64,000 nt of DNA, from assembly GCA_006386115.1 (NCBI GenBank), contig VFIW01000076.1, positions 124,001-188,000 on the forward strand, in the 5' to 3' direction. Origin of the DNA: Globisporangium splendens. Lineage: Eukaryota; Oomycota; Peronosporomycetes; Pythiales; Pythiaceae. A program made the translations under genes and the position numbers. The notes below the pieces were generated by a model, which saw only the letters and a list, made by a program, of their open reading frames with translations, was not told the origin of the DNA and did not search any database. Positions 19,005 through 28,499 of this stretch are shown here, piece by piece (position 1 is the stretch's first letter; each line of letters begins with the position of its first letter).

Positions 19005-20969
19005 TTAGAACGCAGACGCACTGTCGTACATGGCCGCGATCTGCTTGGCAAAGTACTCGCTCAGGTTCTTGCGCTTGGGTTTGAACGTCGGCGTCAGCAG
19101 ATCGTTCTCGACGGCAAAGATGCCGTTGTGCACGTGCAGTTTCTGCACACGCTCAAAGCGGAACAACTTGGCCGCCTTGCCAACCTGTTCCATGTCGTCC
19201 AAGATGAGCTTCTTGAGCTCGTCCTGGTCAATCTCATCGACGCCCTTGCCCTGGGAAGCCGCCCATTTCGCAATGATCTCTTGGTCGGGTACGACAACTC
19301 CCACCAAGTAGTTTTGCAGAGAGTCGCCGTGCACGTAGATCTGCGCCACGTATTGACTCTTCAGGTACACATCCTCGATCTTCTCTGGCGCCACGTACTC
19401 ACCCTGCGACAGCTTGAAGATGTTCTTCTTGCGGTCGATGATGCGCAGCGTGCCGTTCTCGTTCCAGCAGCCAATGTCGCCCGTGTGGAACCAGCCGTCG
19501 GCGTCGAGCACCTCAGCCGTGAGCTCGGGCTGCTTGTAGTACCCTTTGAAGACATTGCGGCCGCGCACAAGGATCTCGCCACGAGGCAACGGCGTGTCGT
19601 CGCTCGTGTAGTTCATATCGCGAACATCCTCGAGTCGCACTTGAAGCCCAGGAATCGGGATCCCAACGTGGGTACCGATCGGGATCTCGACACGCGAGCA
19701 GGTCAGCCCAGCACTGGTCTCCGTGAGTCCGTAGCCTTCGAGCACGTGGCAGCCAAAGATGATCTGGATGAACGCCTTGACTTCCTGCGAGAGCGGTGCC
19801 GAGCCGTTCATCATCAGCCGCACGCGGCCACCGATCAGCATCTTGATCTTGTTGAACACGAGCGGGTCCCAGAATCCGTGAGCGAGGCATTCTGGGTCGT
19901 CCTGCATCGCGGTTTGCTTGGCCGCGAATGCCTGGTCGAACAGGAACTTCTTGACACCACCGGCACCGGCCACACCCTGCGAGATCTTGTCGTAGATGCG
20001 GTTCAGCACACGCGGCACCGTGGGGAAAATGGTTGGCTGCAGCACCGCCAGATCCTCCATGAGCTTCGTGGTGTCGCCCTGGTAAAAGCCGATGGCGCCG
20101 CCGCTCTGGATCACATTCGTCTGCACGTTGCGCTCGTAGATGTGTGCGAGCGGCAGGTACGACAGGTGCACGTCCGTCGGGTACAGCGTCGCGTACTTGT
20201 TGACGACCTTGATCGCAAACATGATGTTGGCGTGCGTCAACAGAGCACCTTTGGGGTTCCCCGTCGTGCCGGACGTGTAACAGATCGTGCTAATGTCATC
20301 CGGCAACGGCGGGTCTGCCGGTGCGATGTTCTCCTTGCCAATCGCACGCAGTTCGGCGATTGTGAGCAGCTTCACGTTCTTCTCCTGAGCCAATGTGCGC
20401 TCTTCGTCGTCGATCTCTTCATACTGCACGACAGTGCGGATGTGCGGACACTCGTGGATGCACGACATGAGCGTCTTGAACTGGTCCTTGGCGCAGAACA
20501 CGACCTTCATCTCCGTGTGGTTCATGATGAACGGCACGGCCGTGGGACCGAGCGTGTCGTACAGCGGCACGATCGTGTACGTCATGCGATTGCAGCTGTG
20601 CTCGACGAGCGTCCATTCATACCGGTTCTTGGAGAACAATCCGACGATGTCATTGCGTTCGAGATCAAGCGCATGGCGCATGCCCGAGGACAGCGCCTCG
20701 ACGTCGCTCAGGAACTCGCCGTATGTGACCCACTCGTAGCCGCGCAATTGACCCGTGGTCTTGTCCAGCTTGCGCGTGCCGAAGAGCTTGCCCGTGCCCT
20801 CGGGGTCGAGCGTCTTGCGGTCCTGCAGGTTCGTGTACAGCGTCATGTGCGGCTTGTATGGATGCTCGACGCCCGCGGCGATGCGGATCGCGCCGCGCGT
20901 CGCCGTCTTCGAGTCTGCAACCTCATGCGAGAACTGCACCTTGGCTTCGGAGCTCTCGGCAGCGCCCAT
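19005..20969 (-). CDS. Long-chain acyl-CoA synthetase, LACS-C
   Basis: 654 residues. The frame is open further upstream to 21098, but ATG 20969 gives an N-terminus MGAAESSEAKVQF alike in style to LACS-B and D. The longer start adds a Ser/Cys-rich, low-similarity stretch. Seen: YTSGTTGNPKGALLTH, EGYGLTETS, GWFHTGDIG, IIDRKKNIFKLSQGEYVAPE, and C-terminus SASAF rather than GPPAF. MGAAESS fits an N-myristoylation consensus (G2, S6). Two mosaic segments are evident: 19128-19641 matches LACS-A, and 20426-20645 matches LACS-E and LACS-B. It therefore carries pieces shared with different paralogues. Enzyme class is certain; chain-length preference is unknown. Confidence 0.93.
   Translation of the reverse strand: MGAAESSEAKVQFSHEVADSKTATRGAIRIAAGVEHPYKPHMTLYTNLQDRKTLDPEGTGKLFGTRKLDKTTGQLRGYEWVTYGEFLSDVEALSSGMRHALDLERNDIVGLFSKNRYEWTLVEHSCNRMTYTIVPLYDTLGPTAVPFIMNHTEMKVVFCAKDQFKTLMSCIHECPHIRTVVQYEEIDDEERTLAQEKNVKLLTIAELRAIGKENIAPADPPLPDDISTICYTSGTTGNPKGALLTHANIMFAIKVVNKYATLYPTDVHLSYLPLAHIYERNVQTNVIQSGGAIGFYQGDTTKLMEDLAVLQPTIFPTVPRVLNRIYDKISQGVAGAGGVKKFLFDQAFAAKQTAMQDDPECLAHGFWDPLVFNKIKMLIGGRVRLMMNGSAPLSQEVKAFIQIIFGCHVLEGYGLTETSAGLTCSRVEIPIGTHVGIPIPGLQVRLEDVRDMNYTSDDTPLPRGEILVRGRNVFKGYYKQPELTAEVLDADGWFHTGDIGCWNENGTLRIIDRKKNIFKLSQGEYVAPEKIEDVYLKSQYVAQIYVHGDSLQNYLVGVVVPDQEIIAKWAASQGKGVDEIDQDELKKLILDDMEQVGKAAKLFRFERVQKLHVHNGIFAVENDLLTPTFKPKRKNLSEYFAKQIAAMYDSASAF
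19128..19641. repeat. Partner of the 10838-11351 tract (inverted copy)
   Basis: C-terminal coding segment of LACS-C, reverse-complement match to LACS-A with about three differences seen by eye across 514 bp. Both flanks fall off abruptly. Confidence 0.8.
20426..20645. repeat. About 220-bp tract shared (direct) with LACS-E 33941-34160 and (inverted) LACS-B
   Basis: Plus-strand bases of LACS-C here and of LACS-E at 33941-34160 are almost identical, coding for the region around VVFCAKDQFKTLMSCIHECP. LACS-B carries the same segment on the other strand around 16580-16740 with few differences. LACS-A and LACS-D differ here. Confidence 0.75.
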
Positions 20970-21992
20970 GGGTTGTGTGAATTTGGTCTTGACTGGGAGA
21001 CTGGGGCTGCTTGGGGTGGAGCCGTCCGTTTGACAAGTGAGTGGGGAAAGACGGCAGCTGCGGCAAGCGTCACGTGGAGACAAGAAGGAAGAGCACAAGG
21101 AAGGGTGGAATGAAGGTCTCAGGTATTTTCTGGCGCAAGTTCAACGATGGAGTGGGAGGGAAGCATTGGGGGAGATGGGGTGGATGCACTGGAATGGGGG
21201 TCGAAGTCTCAGGTGCATGGGGCGAGTGAGAGGGTGGGTGGTTTCTGCAAAGTGTGGGGGAGAATCTCGATGGACAATGCTCCGATTGTTTCAGATTGTT
21301 TAGTGAGATACTTGCAGTGTATCAGGCACTGGAGAGACTGTGGGTGGATACATGCTCTGAGATGGGTTAACCAGTCAGATTTGCAATATTGTCGAACACA
21401 GATGTATCGGTTCATCAAGCACAAGTAGATAAAAAAAACTGCATTGCTCTATATTTATCAGTAATAGTGCTTCAAACCCTTGTTTGCAGAAGCTGAGAGC
21501 GCAGTCAGACGCATGATGATGAGCTGCACAGGATGCCGAGCAAGTTATTAATCGCTTTCAAACTCCGCAATCGCCATGGATTGCTGCTGCATAATGCCTT
21601 CTGTTCGCTCTTTCTCTCTCTTTTATTGTGAACATGCATCTGCATTGACTCCAGTGCGTGGTTCTTTTTATCTTCAACTAGGCTCGTCTTTGTATCAGAC
21701 TTCAAACCCTCTCGTCAACAACCTCTCCACACATTGTATCATAGAAAATGTGCTCAAGCGTACTCAGCAAAACGTCATGTGAGCTTTCAGCATTCAATAT
21801 GATGCTACTTTTTGTTTGAGTACACAAATGCACTTAGAGAAGGAGACAAAGCTTTCTCCACTCCATCATCAACCCGCAAGGGAGGAGACCGTTTTCCATA
21901 ATGCCATCACTTCCTGTTTATTTTGCTGACCGCTGCGATGCCTAATGGACACCTCTTTCTGTGTTGTGTATTTTCTCTGTGCTAGGGTCACT
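20970..21992. other. Intergenic, no gene recognised
   Basis: About 1 kb upstream of LACS-C and downstream of the EH-domain gene on the same strand. Low-complexity G-rich stretch near 21080-21260. No supported gene. Confidence 0.5.
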
Positions 21993-23487
21993 TTACGAGA
22001 AGCTGCCCCAGTTGAAGTCGTCGTTTGAAGACGCAGGTGGCGCACTCGTCACAGGCGAAGCAGATCCGCCGAATGCGCCAAACGGGTTGCTGTCCGATCG
22101 CTGCACGCTCTCCGAGCTTCGCACCTCGTGGGCATTCGACAAGCCCAAGTCACCCCAGCCGTCTGCCGTCGCGGATCCATGCGAAGTCGTCGGCGACGTT
22201 ATGCCCACGTGGTGCGAAGTTTGCATCTCGACTGGTGTAGGAACAGACGTCGGAGGAGTAGCCCCACACGCATCCATCGTATTTGCAGCTGACGGCGCTG
22301 CTTGCTGCTGCTGCACCTTCTTGGATTTGGCTTCGTCGACTTGTTTGGCCAAGGTCTCTCGTTTCTGATACAATTGCGTTGCTTGGTGCTGCAATGCCAA
22401 AAGCTGCTGCGTGAGCGCCGCGATCTCTTTAAACGGATCCTCGGACTCGCGACGAGCATCTGACGTGCCACTGCTAGCCTCGGACGCGACACTCAGCATC
22501 TGCGCTGAGATCTCCATGCTCTGGATCTCCTGTTTCATCGTCTGCACATGGTTTCGCAATAAATTGCTGAAATCGTCTAGAGCCTCGAGTGAGCGCGCGG
22601 TCGTAGGCACGGGAAACCCGAGTTTCTCGACGTTCTCAGCGATGAGATCGAGGCAGCCACGCAGACTCTGCAGCGCCTTGGACTCGGATTCGTCAACTTT
22701 CGAGAGCGCTGTCGCCTCGACGCGCTTGTTGTGGATCTATGTGAAACATGGACAAGATTGATGAGACCACATTGTTGCTTAATCCCATGCAAGCGAGACG
22801 ACGTACCTCTTTCTCTAAAAGCTGGCTAAGCGACTTTGCGTCTTGAAGTGGTTGCATCTGACCAGGTGCCTCCAAAGAACTCGACGGACTGCTACTGGTG
22901 ACCGTAACAGTTGCATTGTCGTTCAGCCTGATGCCCGCAAAGCCGCCTGCCATATCGTCCTTGTCCGGAGACGGCATGCTGCTGATCGAGTTCGATGCAA
23001 ATGTAGCACTACTGGGTGTGAGATCCAGCGTTGGGAACAGGTACTTTGGGAACGTCGGCGGGAGCTTGGCGAGGTTGCGCTTCGTGATGCACACGATGAA
23101 GTGCATGCCCGTGATGAACTCGGTCTCGTTCATCACACTAGCATCCGAGTGCAGCTGCAGGCTCTTGATCAAGTCATACATCCCCAAGATTTCCTGTCCA
23201 TATAGCAGGACCAGCCAGCATTTTCAGTATGGATATGAGGTTTCTCATTGATAGTTCGTGGCACCTGATGCCCGCATGTACGAAGCACGCACCTGTTCTG
23301 AGAGCGAGGACTTGCCGTAGAATGCGAGCGCGGTGTCCCGTGGCAGCAGTCGCTGCTGGTGCTCGTCCAGTGTCGCGAAGAAGTTCTGGTACCGCTTCAT
23401 TTCTAGGTCGAGCATCGTGTAGAGCTTGCGGTCGAGCTCCACTTCGGCAGACGACGATGGCGCCATCGTAAACTCGCCAAAGTCCAT
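21993..23487 (-). CDS. EH-domain endocytic adaptor (Eps15-like)
   Basis: Three phase-0 exons: 23487-23293, 23193-22807, 22736-21993 (441 residues). I chose ATG 23487 (MDFGEFTM) because the preceding open frame is Pro/Ser-rich and reads like 5' UTR. Residues about 15-120 form an EH domain: YQNFFATLDEHQQRLLPRD, ALAFYGKSSLSEQEILGMYD, then EFITGMHFIVCITKRN and LPPTFPKYL. It lacks a clear calcium loop. A helical coiled-coil region rich in Q, E and K follows (about 220-330). The C-terminus is disordered with short endocytic ligands: one DPF, one NPF (SNPFGAFGG) and a terminal DDFNWGSFS. Family knowledge: EH domains bind NPF; DPF and W-x-x-F type motifs bind AP-2 and clathrin adaptors. Inference: a clathrin-coat scaffold at the plasma membrane; its own NPF may allow self-association. 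Confidence 0.85.
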
Positions 23488-23829
23488 TCTGTTGCTGCTT
23501 GGAGAGAGACAAGAGGCGGAGGTATATGGGGAGAGCACGCGGGTGTCGCTATAGAGTTGTGGCGGCCAGGGAGGAAGCACACGCAGGCACACGCACGATG
23601 GCGGCAATAAGGAGCTCAATATTGGTGCCACGATAGGCAGTTTCAACAGTGCATGAGCGAAAAAATGTCTTCATGCATCCTGTAATAACGTGGTCTACAC
23701 CAGATCAGACTTTATGGATGTTCTGATTGGATAAAAAGACGTCCAACTCATATGTGGATACTGGATTGGTTGAAATAGAGTGATGCCAGCTTTCTCATTG
23801 GTGGAATTGCCGTCTTTTCTGGGTTGGAT

Positions 23830-24496
23830 TCAAATCTGTGAAACTCGCGCGCCAAAACGGAACCGTTGAAAAAAGAGACAACGAACGAAAATGATGCAGA
23901 GGAACCGAAACGCAATGGCGGCGACGCCCCACGCGCCGAAGCCAACGGCCAATTTGTACGATAGTAGCGCTGAGTATGTCGCTGGGACCATGGACCGTGG
24001 GAAGCAACACACGGAGCGGCTTGCGTCGTCCTCTCGGAGACGCCGCACAAGCGTCGCGAGCAGCGCACAAAGTGGCATCCACCACGCTCGCGAGATGAAG
24101 AACAGCATCATTAAGAGCCCAGAGATCAAGCCGTCGACAATGCCAGCGCCCAAGCCAAATAGCAAACACTCTAGAGCAGTGAAGGCACCTGCGCCGAAAG
24201 CAGTAGATACGAGAGCGAAGGCGACAGCAGATTTTGGCATCGGTCCCGTGGAGTTCCACGTGCGCCATGCATCCGGCATGGCAAGCAGTTGTACAACTGC
24301 GAACCTGTTGCAGTACTCGACCAAGACGTGCTGGCAGAGCTATGCGCGGACAAAGGAGACAATTGTGCTCGCATTGTGCGTGGGTGTCTACTGCGATTAG
24401 ACTCGGATGAATATGGCGAATCTCCTGCTGACATTGATTCTCGTATGTTTCTGTTGGTAATAGGACGTCCAAGACGTTGCTATCCGAGATCCGCAT
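23830..24496 (-). CDS. Putative small multi-pass membrane protein, unknown
   Basis: Two-exon model: 24496-24392 and 24339-23830, joined by a 52-nt GT..AG intron with matching phase, about 204 residues starting MRISDSNVLDVLLPTE. The second exon has long hydrophobic runs (ALVSTAFGAGAFTALECLLF, GLGAGIVDGLISGLLMMLFF, LLSYKLAVGFGAWGVAAIAF) separated by a basic loop (LVRRLREDD). That is a plausible 3-4 helix membrane protein. I do not recognise the family. A competing plus-strand frame over 23891-24400 reads as a Lys/Arg/Ser-rich shadow. Its first exon overlaps the first codons of the plus-strand gene starting at 24445, so one of the two 5' ends may be wrong. Confidence 0.45.
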
Positions 24497-25349
24497 CTTG
24501 AACAAAGTATAGCTGCTGATGGTTTGCCGCGTATTGTGCGTGATTTCATTGACGCTATTGCCACTGTGTGTGTAGAATGCTTGCGCCGTGGACGTGAGCG
24601 TTGCCGTGGAGAATCGACCGCGATCGTATGTCAATGGTGCGTGGCATCAAGAGAGCTGTTCATATTTGTTCCGCAACGAACAGCGCTGCAGTATGCCGAC
24701 CAGCTTTGTTATTTTATTCGTACGTGTGTTGTGCTGCTATGCTGTCGCAGTCAAACGCATGCAGACGATGCCGCACGCACGAGAAGTGAGCATCAAGATC
24801 GGATTCATCCCCTGCCAGTTCATCAGGTACACTGCAGCAGCGAAAAGCTCAATGATGGTCAAAGCTGTCACTCATCCTCACATTGCTTTCGTGTATGACA
24901 CCATGTGCATTTGCCTATAGACTCGAGTTCATGCGCCACAGCCACGCATCCATTGCCGTGCACGGCATCCTGCCGCTCGGTGTACCCTGCCACGAGCTCG
25001 AAGACAGCTCGGGACCGTCATTGTGCAACCTTCTCAGCCATGCAACCGAGGTACAATGGCGTCATTTGTGCAGGTACTCTCCCTAAACCAAGCCGCTCGA
25101 TACTGACTGTCGTGCATTTAGAATCTGCTCTTTGGCTCGTCGCTGCGAGCGAGTCAGCCGTACATGGACTGCCTCAGCGACCATCGCTCCGGGTACGTCA
25201 AGCATCAGCTTCGAATATGCCAAAACGCTTGCTCACTTTGTTATATATGCTTTTTTGGGGGTACTAGGTCGCCGGAATGGATGGCACGGAAACGAATTCA
25301 CTTGGTCGATGAACAGATTGCTCGACTTGAAGCCGCGCTGTTTACTTGA
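24445..25349 (+). CDS. Unknown small protein, six short exons
   Basis: Exons 24445-24456, 24576-24636, 24751-24826, 24921-25050, 25122-25192, 25268-25349 join in frame at every GT..AG junction, about 143 residues ending at TGA. Five matched phases in a row make exons 2-6 convincing. Sequence features: VDVSVAVENRPRSYVN, REVSIKIGFIPCQFIR, VHGILPLGVPCHELED and a C-terminal helix HLVDEQIARLEAALF. No signal peptide or transmembrane segment. I do not recognise it. The start is uncertain: ATG 24445 gives a tiny first exon, while the same frame is open upstream to about 24289 (ELCADKGDNCARIVRG) without an ATG. The 5' end overlaps the divergent minus-strand gene. Confidence 0.5.
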
Positions 25350-25625
25350 GTAGCGAAGACAGTGATCCTGAAAGCGTACGTTGTACTATACAAAATAAAC
25401 AGAGTGAAACTCAGCTGGTGGCAATATGCTACAACGACGTCAAACGTGTACAAGAAGGAAGACCACGTTTACATTGTTTTGCATTATTTTCCTGAGAAGA
25501 ACGAGCAACTGGCGAGACAGAAGCATCAGGAATTGCCCAAAGCCGTCCGGCAGAAGTTTCCGTTATCCTCAGAGGAAACACACACACACACCATTTTCGA
25601 AGTGCTGAGACCACTGCTGGGCTTC

Positions 25626-27617
25626 TTACTTCAATTGCACATACATGTCGTTGATCTGCTGCTGGAAAAACTCTTTGAGCTGCGGGCGCTTGAGCTTGAA
25701 CGTCGGCGTGATCAGGCCCTGGTCCATCGTGAACGCGTCCGGGTGGTAGTGCACCTTCTTGACAAACTCAAAGCCCCGCAACTGCGCTTCCTTGCCGGTG
25801 CGATCCATGTCCTGGAGCACCTCCTTTTGGAACTCAGGGTTGTTCACCAGCTTGGCCGGGGTCGAGTCGCCCTTCGAGAGACCCTTGCTCTGGCCCCAGG
25901 CTTCGGCAACTTCCGGATCTGGCACGACCACAGCCACCAGCACGCTCTGCAGCGAGTCACCGTACACGAAAATCTGAGCCACGTACTTGGACTTGAGGTA
26001 CACGCCCTCGACCTTCTCGGCCGCAACGTACTCGCCCTGCGACAGCTTGAAGATGTTCTTCTTACGGTCGATAATGCTCAGCGTGCCGTCGGCGTTCCAG
26101 CAGCCAATGTCACCTGTGTGGAACCATCCGTCCTTGTCCATTGCTTCGGCGGTCTTCTCCGGTTCCTTGTAGTACCCAGCAAAGAGGTTCGGGCCGCGGA
26201 AGAGCACTTCTCCACGTGGACGCGGCTTGTCGTTCGACGTGTAGCTCATTTCGGGCACGTCTTCAAGACGCACTTCGGCGTTCAGAATCGGTGGACCGAC
26301 GTGTGGACCCAGAGGCATCGCGGCGGACGCGAGCGTGAGCGCCGCAGCGGTTTCACTGAGCCCGTAGCCTTCGACGACGTCGCAGCACATGACGATCTTC
26401 AAAAAGTCCTTGACTTCGGCCGCGAGCGGCGCCGAGCCCGAGAGAATGATGCGCACGCGGCCACCGAGTACCAAACGGATCTTGGAAAACACGAGCGCGT
26501 CCCAGAACGCGTGGGTCTTGTACCCGTCAGCGAGCCCTGCTTTCTTCGATGCAAACGCTTGGTCAAACAGAATCTTCTTGAGACCACCGGCGGCTGCGAC
26601 GCCCTGCACGATCTTGTCGTACACACGGTTGAACAGTCGCGGCACCGACACAAACAGCGTCGGCTTGAGCGTCGCCATGTCATCCATCAGGTACAACACG
26701 TCGCCCTGGTAGAACCCCGTGGCAGCGCCATTCGTGATCACCGCCGTGATCACAGCGCGCTCAAACACGTGCGGCAGCGGCAGGTATGAGATGTGCACAT
26801 CCGAGCTCTCGACCTTGAGTCGCTCGCCCGCAAGAACAGCAGTGATCGCAACGTTGCGCTGGGTCAGCACAACGCCCTTTGGGTTGCCTGTCGTACCCGA
26901 CGTGTAGCAAATCGTCGAGATATCGTCGGGCGTTGGCGGGTCGGCTGGAAGCGGACGGCTGCGGCCCAATTGCTCGATCTCCGACAGACCCTTGAGCACG
27001 ATGTTCTTCGAGGAAGCGATGCGGCGCTGCTCGTCAGTCACGTCTTCGAACTGGATCAAAAACTGCAACTTGGGACACTGATCCTTGCACTCCATCACCA
27101 CGTTGAACTGGTCGACGCCAGCAAACATCACAGTCAGCTCCGTGTGGTTCACGATGTACGGCACGGCGTCGGGGCCGAGCGTGTCGTACAGCGGCACGAG
27201 CACGTACGCCATGCGGTCGGTGGCGTGCGAGGTCAGACACCACTCCATGCGGTTCTTGCTGAAGATGCCGACCATGTCTTGGCGCTTGAGTCCGGTCGCG
27301 GCCGCCAGACCTGAGGCGATCGCGTCCGTGCGAGTCTTGACTTGACCGTAGGTCACCCACTCGTACTCGCCCGCGACGCCGTTCGCCATCTTGCGCGTGC
27401 CGTAGCAGGGACGCGTGCCGTTGCCGAGCGCGTGGCCCTTGAGGAACGCGTGGTAGCACGTCTGCTCGGCCATGACGAGGTCCGGCACATAGCCCGCCAT
27501 GTAGATCGGACCCTGGTGCGCATTGCGCGTGTTCGGCACCTCCTTCGCGTACCGCACGCCGCGGTACGACTCGAAGTCGATCTCGCTCATCGGGACGTTG
27601 CTCTGGCCGGCGCCCAT
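25626..27617 (-). CDS. Long-chain acyl-CoA synthetase, LACS-D (most divergent copy)
   Basis: 663 residues. ATG 27617 gives MGAGQSNVPMSEIDFES; the open frame continues to 27749 but is Ser-rich without similarity. Seen: YTSGTTGNPKGVVLTQ (Gln where the paralogues have His), SYLPLPHVFERAVIT, EGYGLSETAAALT, GWFHTGDIGCWNADG, IIDRKKNIFKLSQGEYVAAE, and C-terminus YVQLK, unlike the AF endings of the others. G2 and S6 suit N-myristoylation. Unlike A, B, C and E I see no long near-identical tract shared with another copy, so it appears outside the gene-conversion group. It is divergent to the lipase at 28500-29594 with about 0.9 kb between starts. Confidence 0.92.
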   Translation of the reverse strand: MGAGQSNVPMSEIDFESYRGVRYAKEVPNTRNAHQGPIYMAGYVPDLVMAEQTCYHAFLKGHALGNGTRPCYGTRKMANGVAGEYEWVTYGQVKTRTDAIASGLAAATGLKRQDMVGIFSKNRMEWCLTSHATDRMAYVLVPLYDTLGPDAVPYIVNHTELTVMFAGVDQFNVVMECKDQCPKLQFLIQFEDVTDEQRRIASSKNIVLKGLSEIEQLGRSRPLPADPPTPDDISTICYTSGTTGNPKGVVLTQRNVAITAVLAGERLKVESSDVHISYLPLPHVFERAVITAVITNGAATGFYQGDVLYLMDDMATLKPTLFVSVPRLFNRVYDKIVQGVAAAGGLKKILFDQAFASKKAGLADGYKTHAFWDALVFSKIRLVLGGRVRIILSGSAPLAAEVKDFLKIVMCCDVVEGYGLSETAAALTLASAAMPLGPHVGPPILNAEVRLEDVPEMSYTSNDKPRPRGEVLFRGPNLFAGYYKEPEKTAEAMDKDGWFHTGDIGCWNADGTLSIIDRKKNIFKLSQGEYVAAEKVEGVYLKSKYVAQIFVYGDSLQSVLVAVVVPDPEVAEAWGQSKGLSKGDSTPAKLVNNPEFQKEVLQDMDRTGKEAQLRGFEFVKKVHYHPDAFTMDQGLITPTFKLKRPQLKEFFQQQINDMYVQLK

Positions 27618-28499
27618 GGTGACTGCTGTGTAGATAGAGATGGAGAGGGAGGAGAGGCGTCTACCTGCAGAGAGAAAGGAAGAATGAGCGCTTTCTGAGC
27701 TTTTCAACGTGGATGCCGTGCAAGAGGAGGGGGGATTTCCGTTCTTCAACCGGCGCGGCTCGTGTCAGACGACAGCCTAATACCTCTTTAGTAAGGCACT
27801 TGCATCACTTGATGTATCTGTTTAACCTGGATCTATTGGCAGGTGAGTTGTGACAGGGTTGATGAAATTCACAAGTCTGTAAAGGCTGATTCTGGTCTCA
27901 AAAACGTAAACACATCGACATCGTTGATAGAAGGGATCGGGGGATGGTTGAAAGCACGTGTTGCGCGAAGGAACCGTTTACGTAGCCATGAAGGTCGCGC
28001 GTAGGTTGCGCGAACAAAGTTGAAGGTCGGAAAGTGCGGCTACTTTGTGTAATAAAGCAATAGGTGTTAACCTAAAGCTGGCATTTATGGCTCAACAGCG
28101 TGCATCTTCGAAATGACTTCCTTTGATTGTGGCCTTTGACGAAACGAGTCAACGCAAGTGCAACAAAAAGGACATTTGGCATCCTGCTCAAAAAGAAAAC
28201 GTTAAACCACCAGCATTCTCCATACTTCCATAAACTATCTATATTCATATTTTATACTGCTCAACCTGTTAATGAAACCACACTGCAGCGCTATTCAAAA
28301 TCGCTTCGATCCTCATCCCGTCCTACTTGCTAGACTCTCAAAAGTTGATTGCGGGCTTCATCACTCCAATCGCTTTGACGTCATCTGCCATGCTTCACCA
28401 CGCCAGCAGCTCCTGCGCGCTGCTCCATGTGCGCCATTCCCGCATCTTCCGCCAGGCAGCAACACCTCGTCCCTGCATACTGAACTCCATACATACGCC
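27618..28499. other. Intergenic between divergent LACS-D and lipase genes
   Basis: About 0.9 kb, AT-rich in its middle, probably a shared bidirectional control region for two lipid-metabolism genes. No coding signal or repeat recognised. Confidence 0.5.

Noticed and set aside
18807..21113. 768-residue plus-strand frame antisense to LACS-C
   Set aside because: Arg/His/Leu-rich shadow of GC-rich LACS codons. LACS-C on the other strand has full family motifs. Similar antisense frames over LACS-A (9519-10601), D (25362-26789) and E (33467-34483) are rejected for the same reason.
23891..24400. 169-residue plus-strand frame rich in Lys/Arg/Ser
   Set aside because: Overlaps the hydrophobic minus-strand model. 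Composition is that of a reverse shadow, and it does not splice in phase to the downstream exons.
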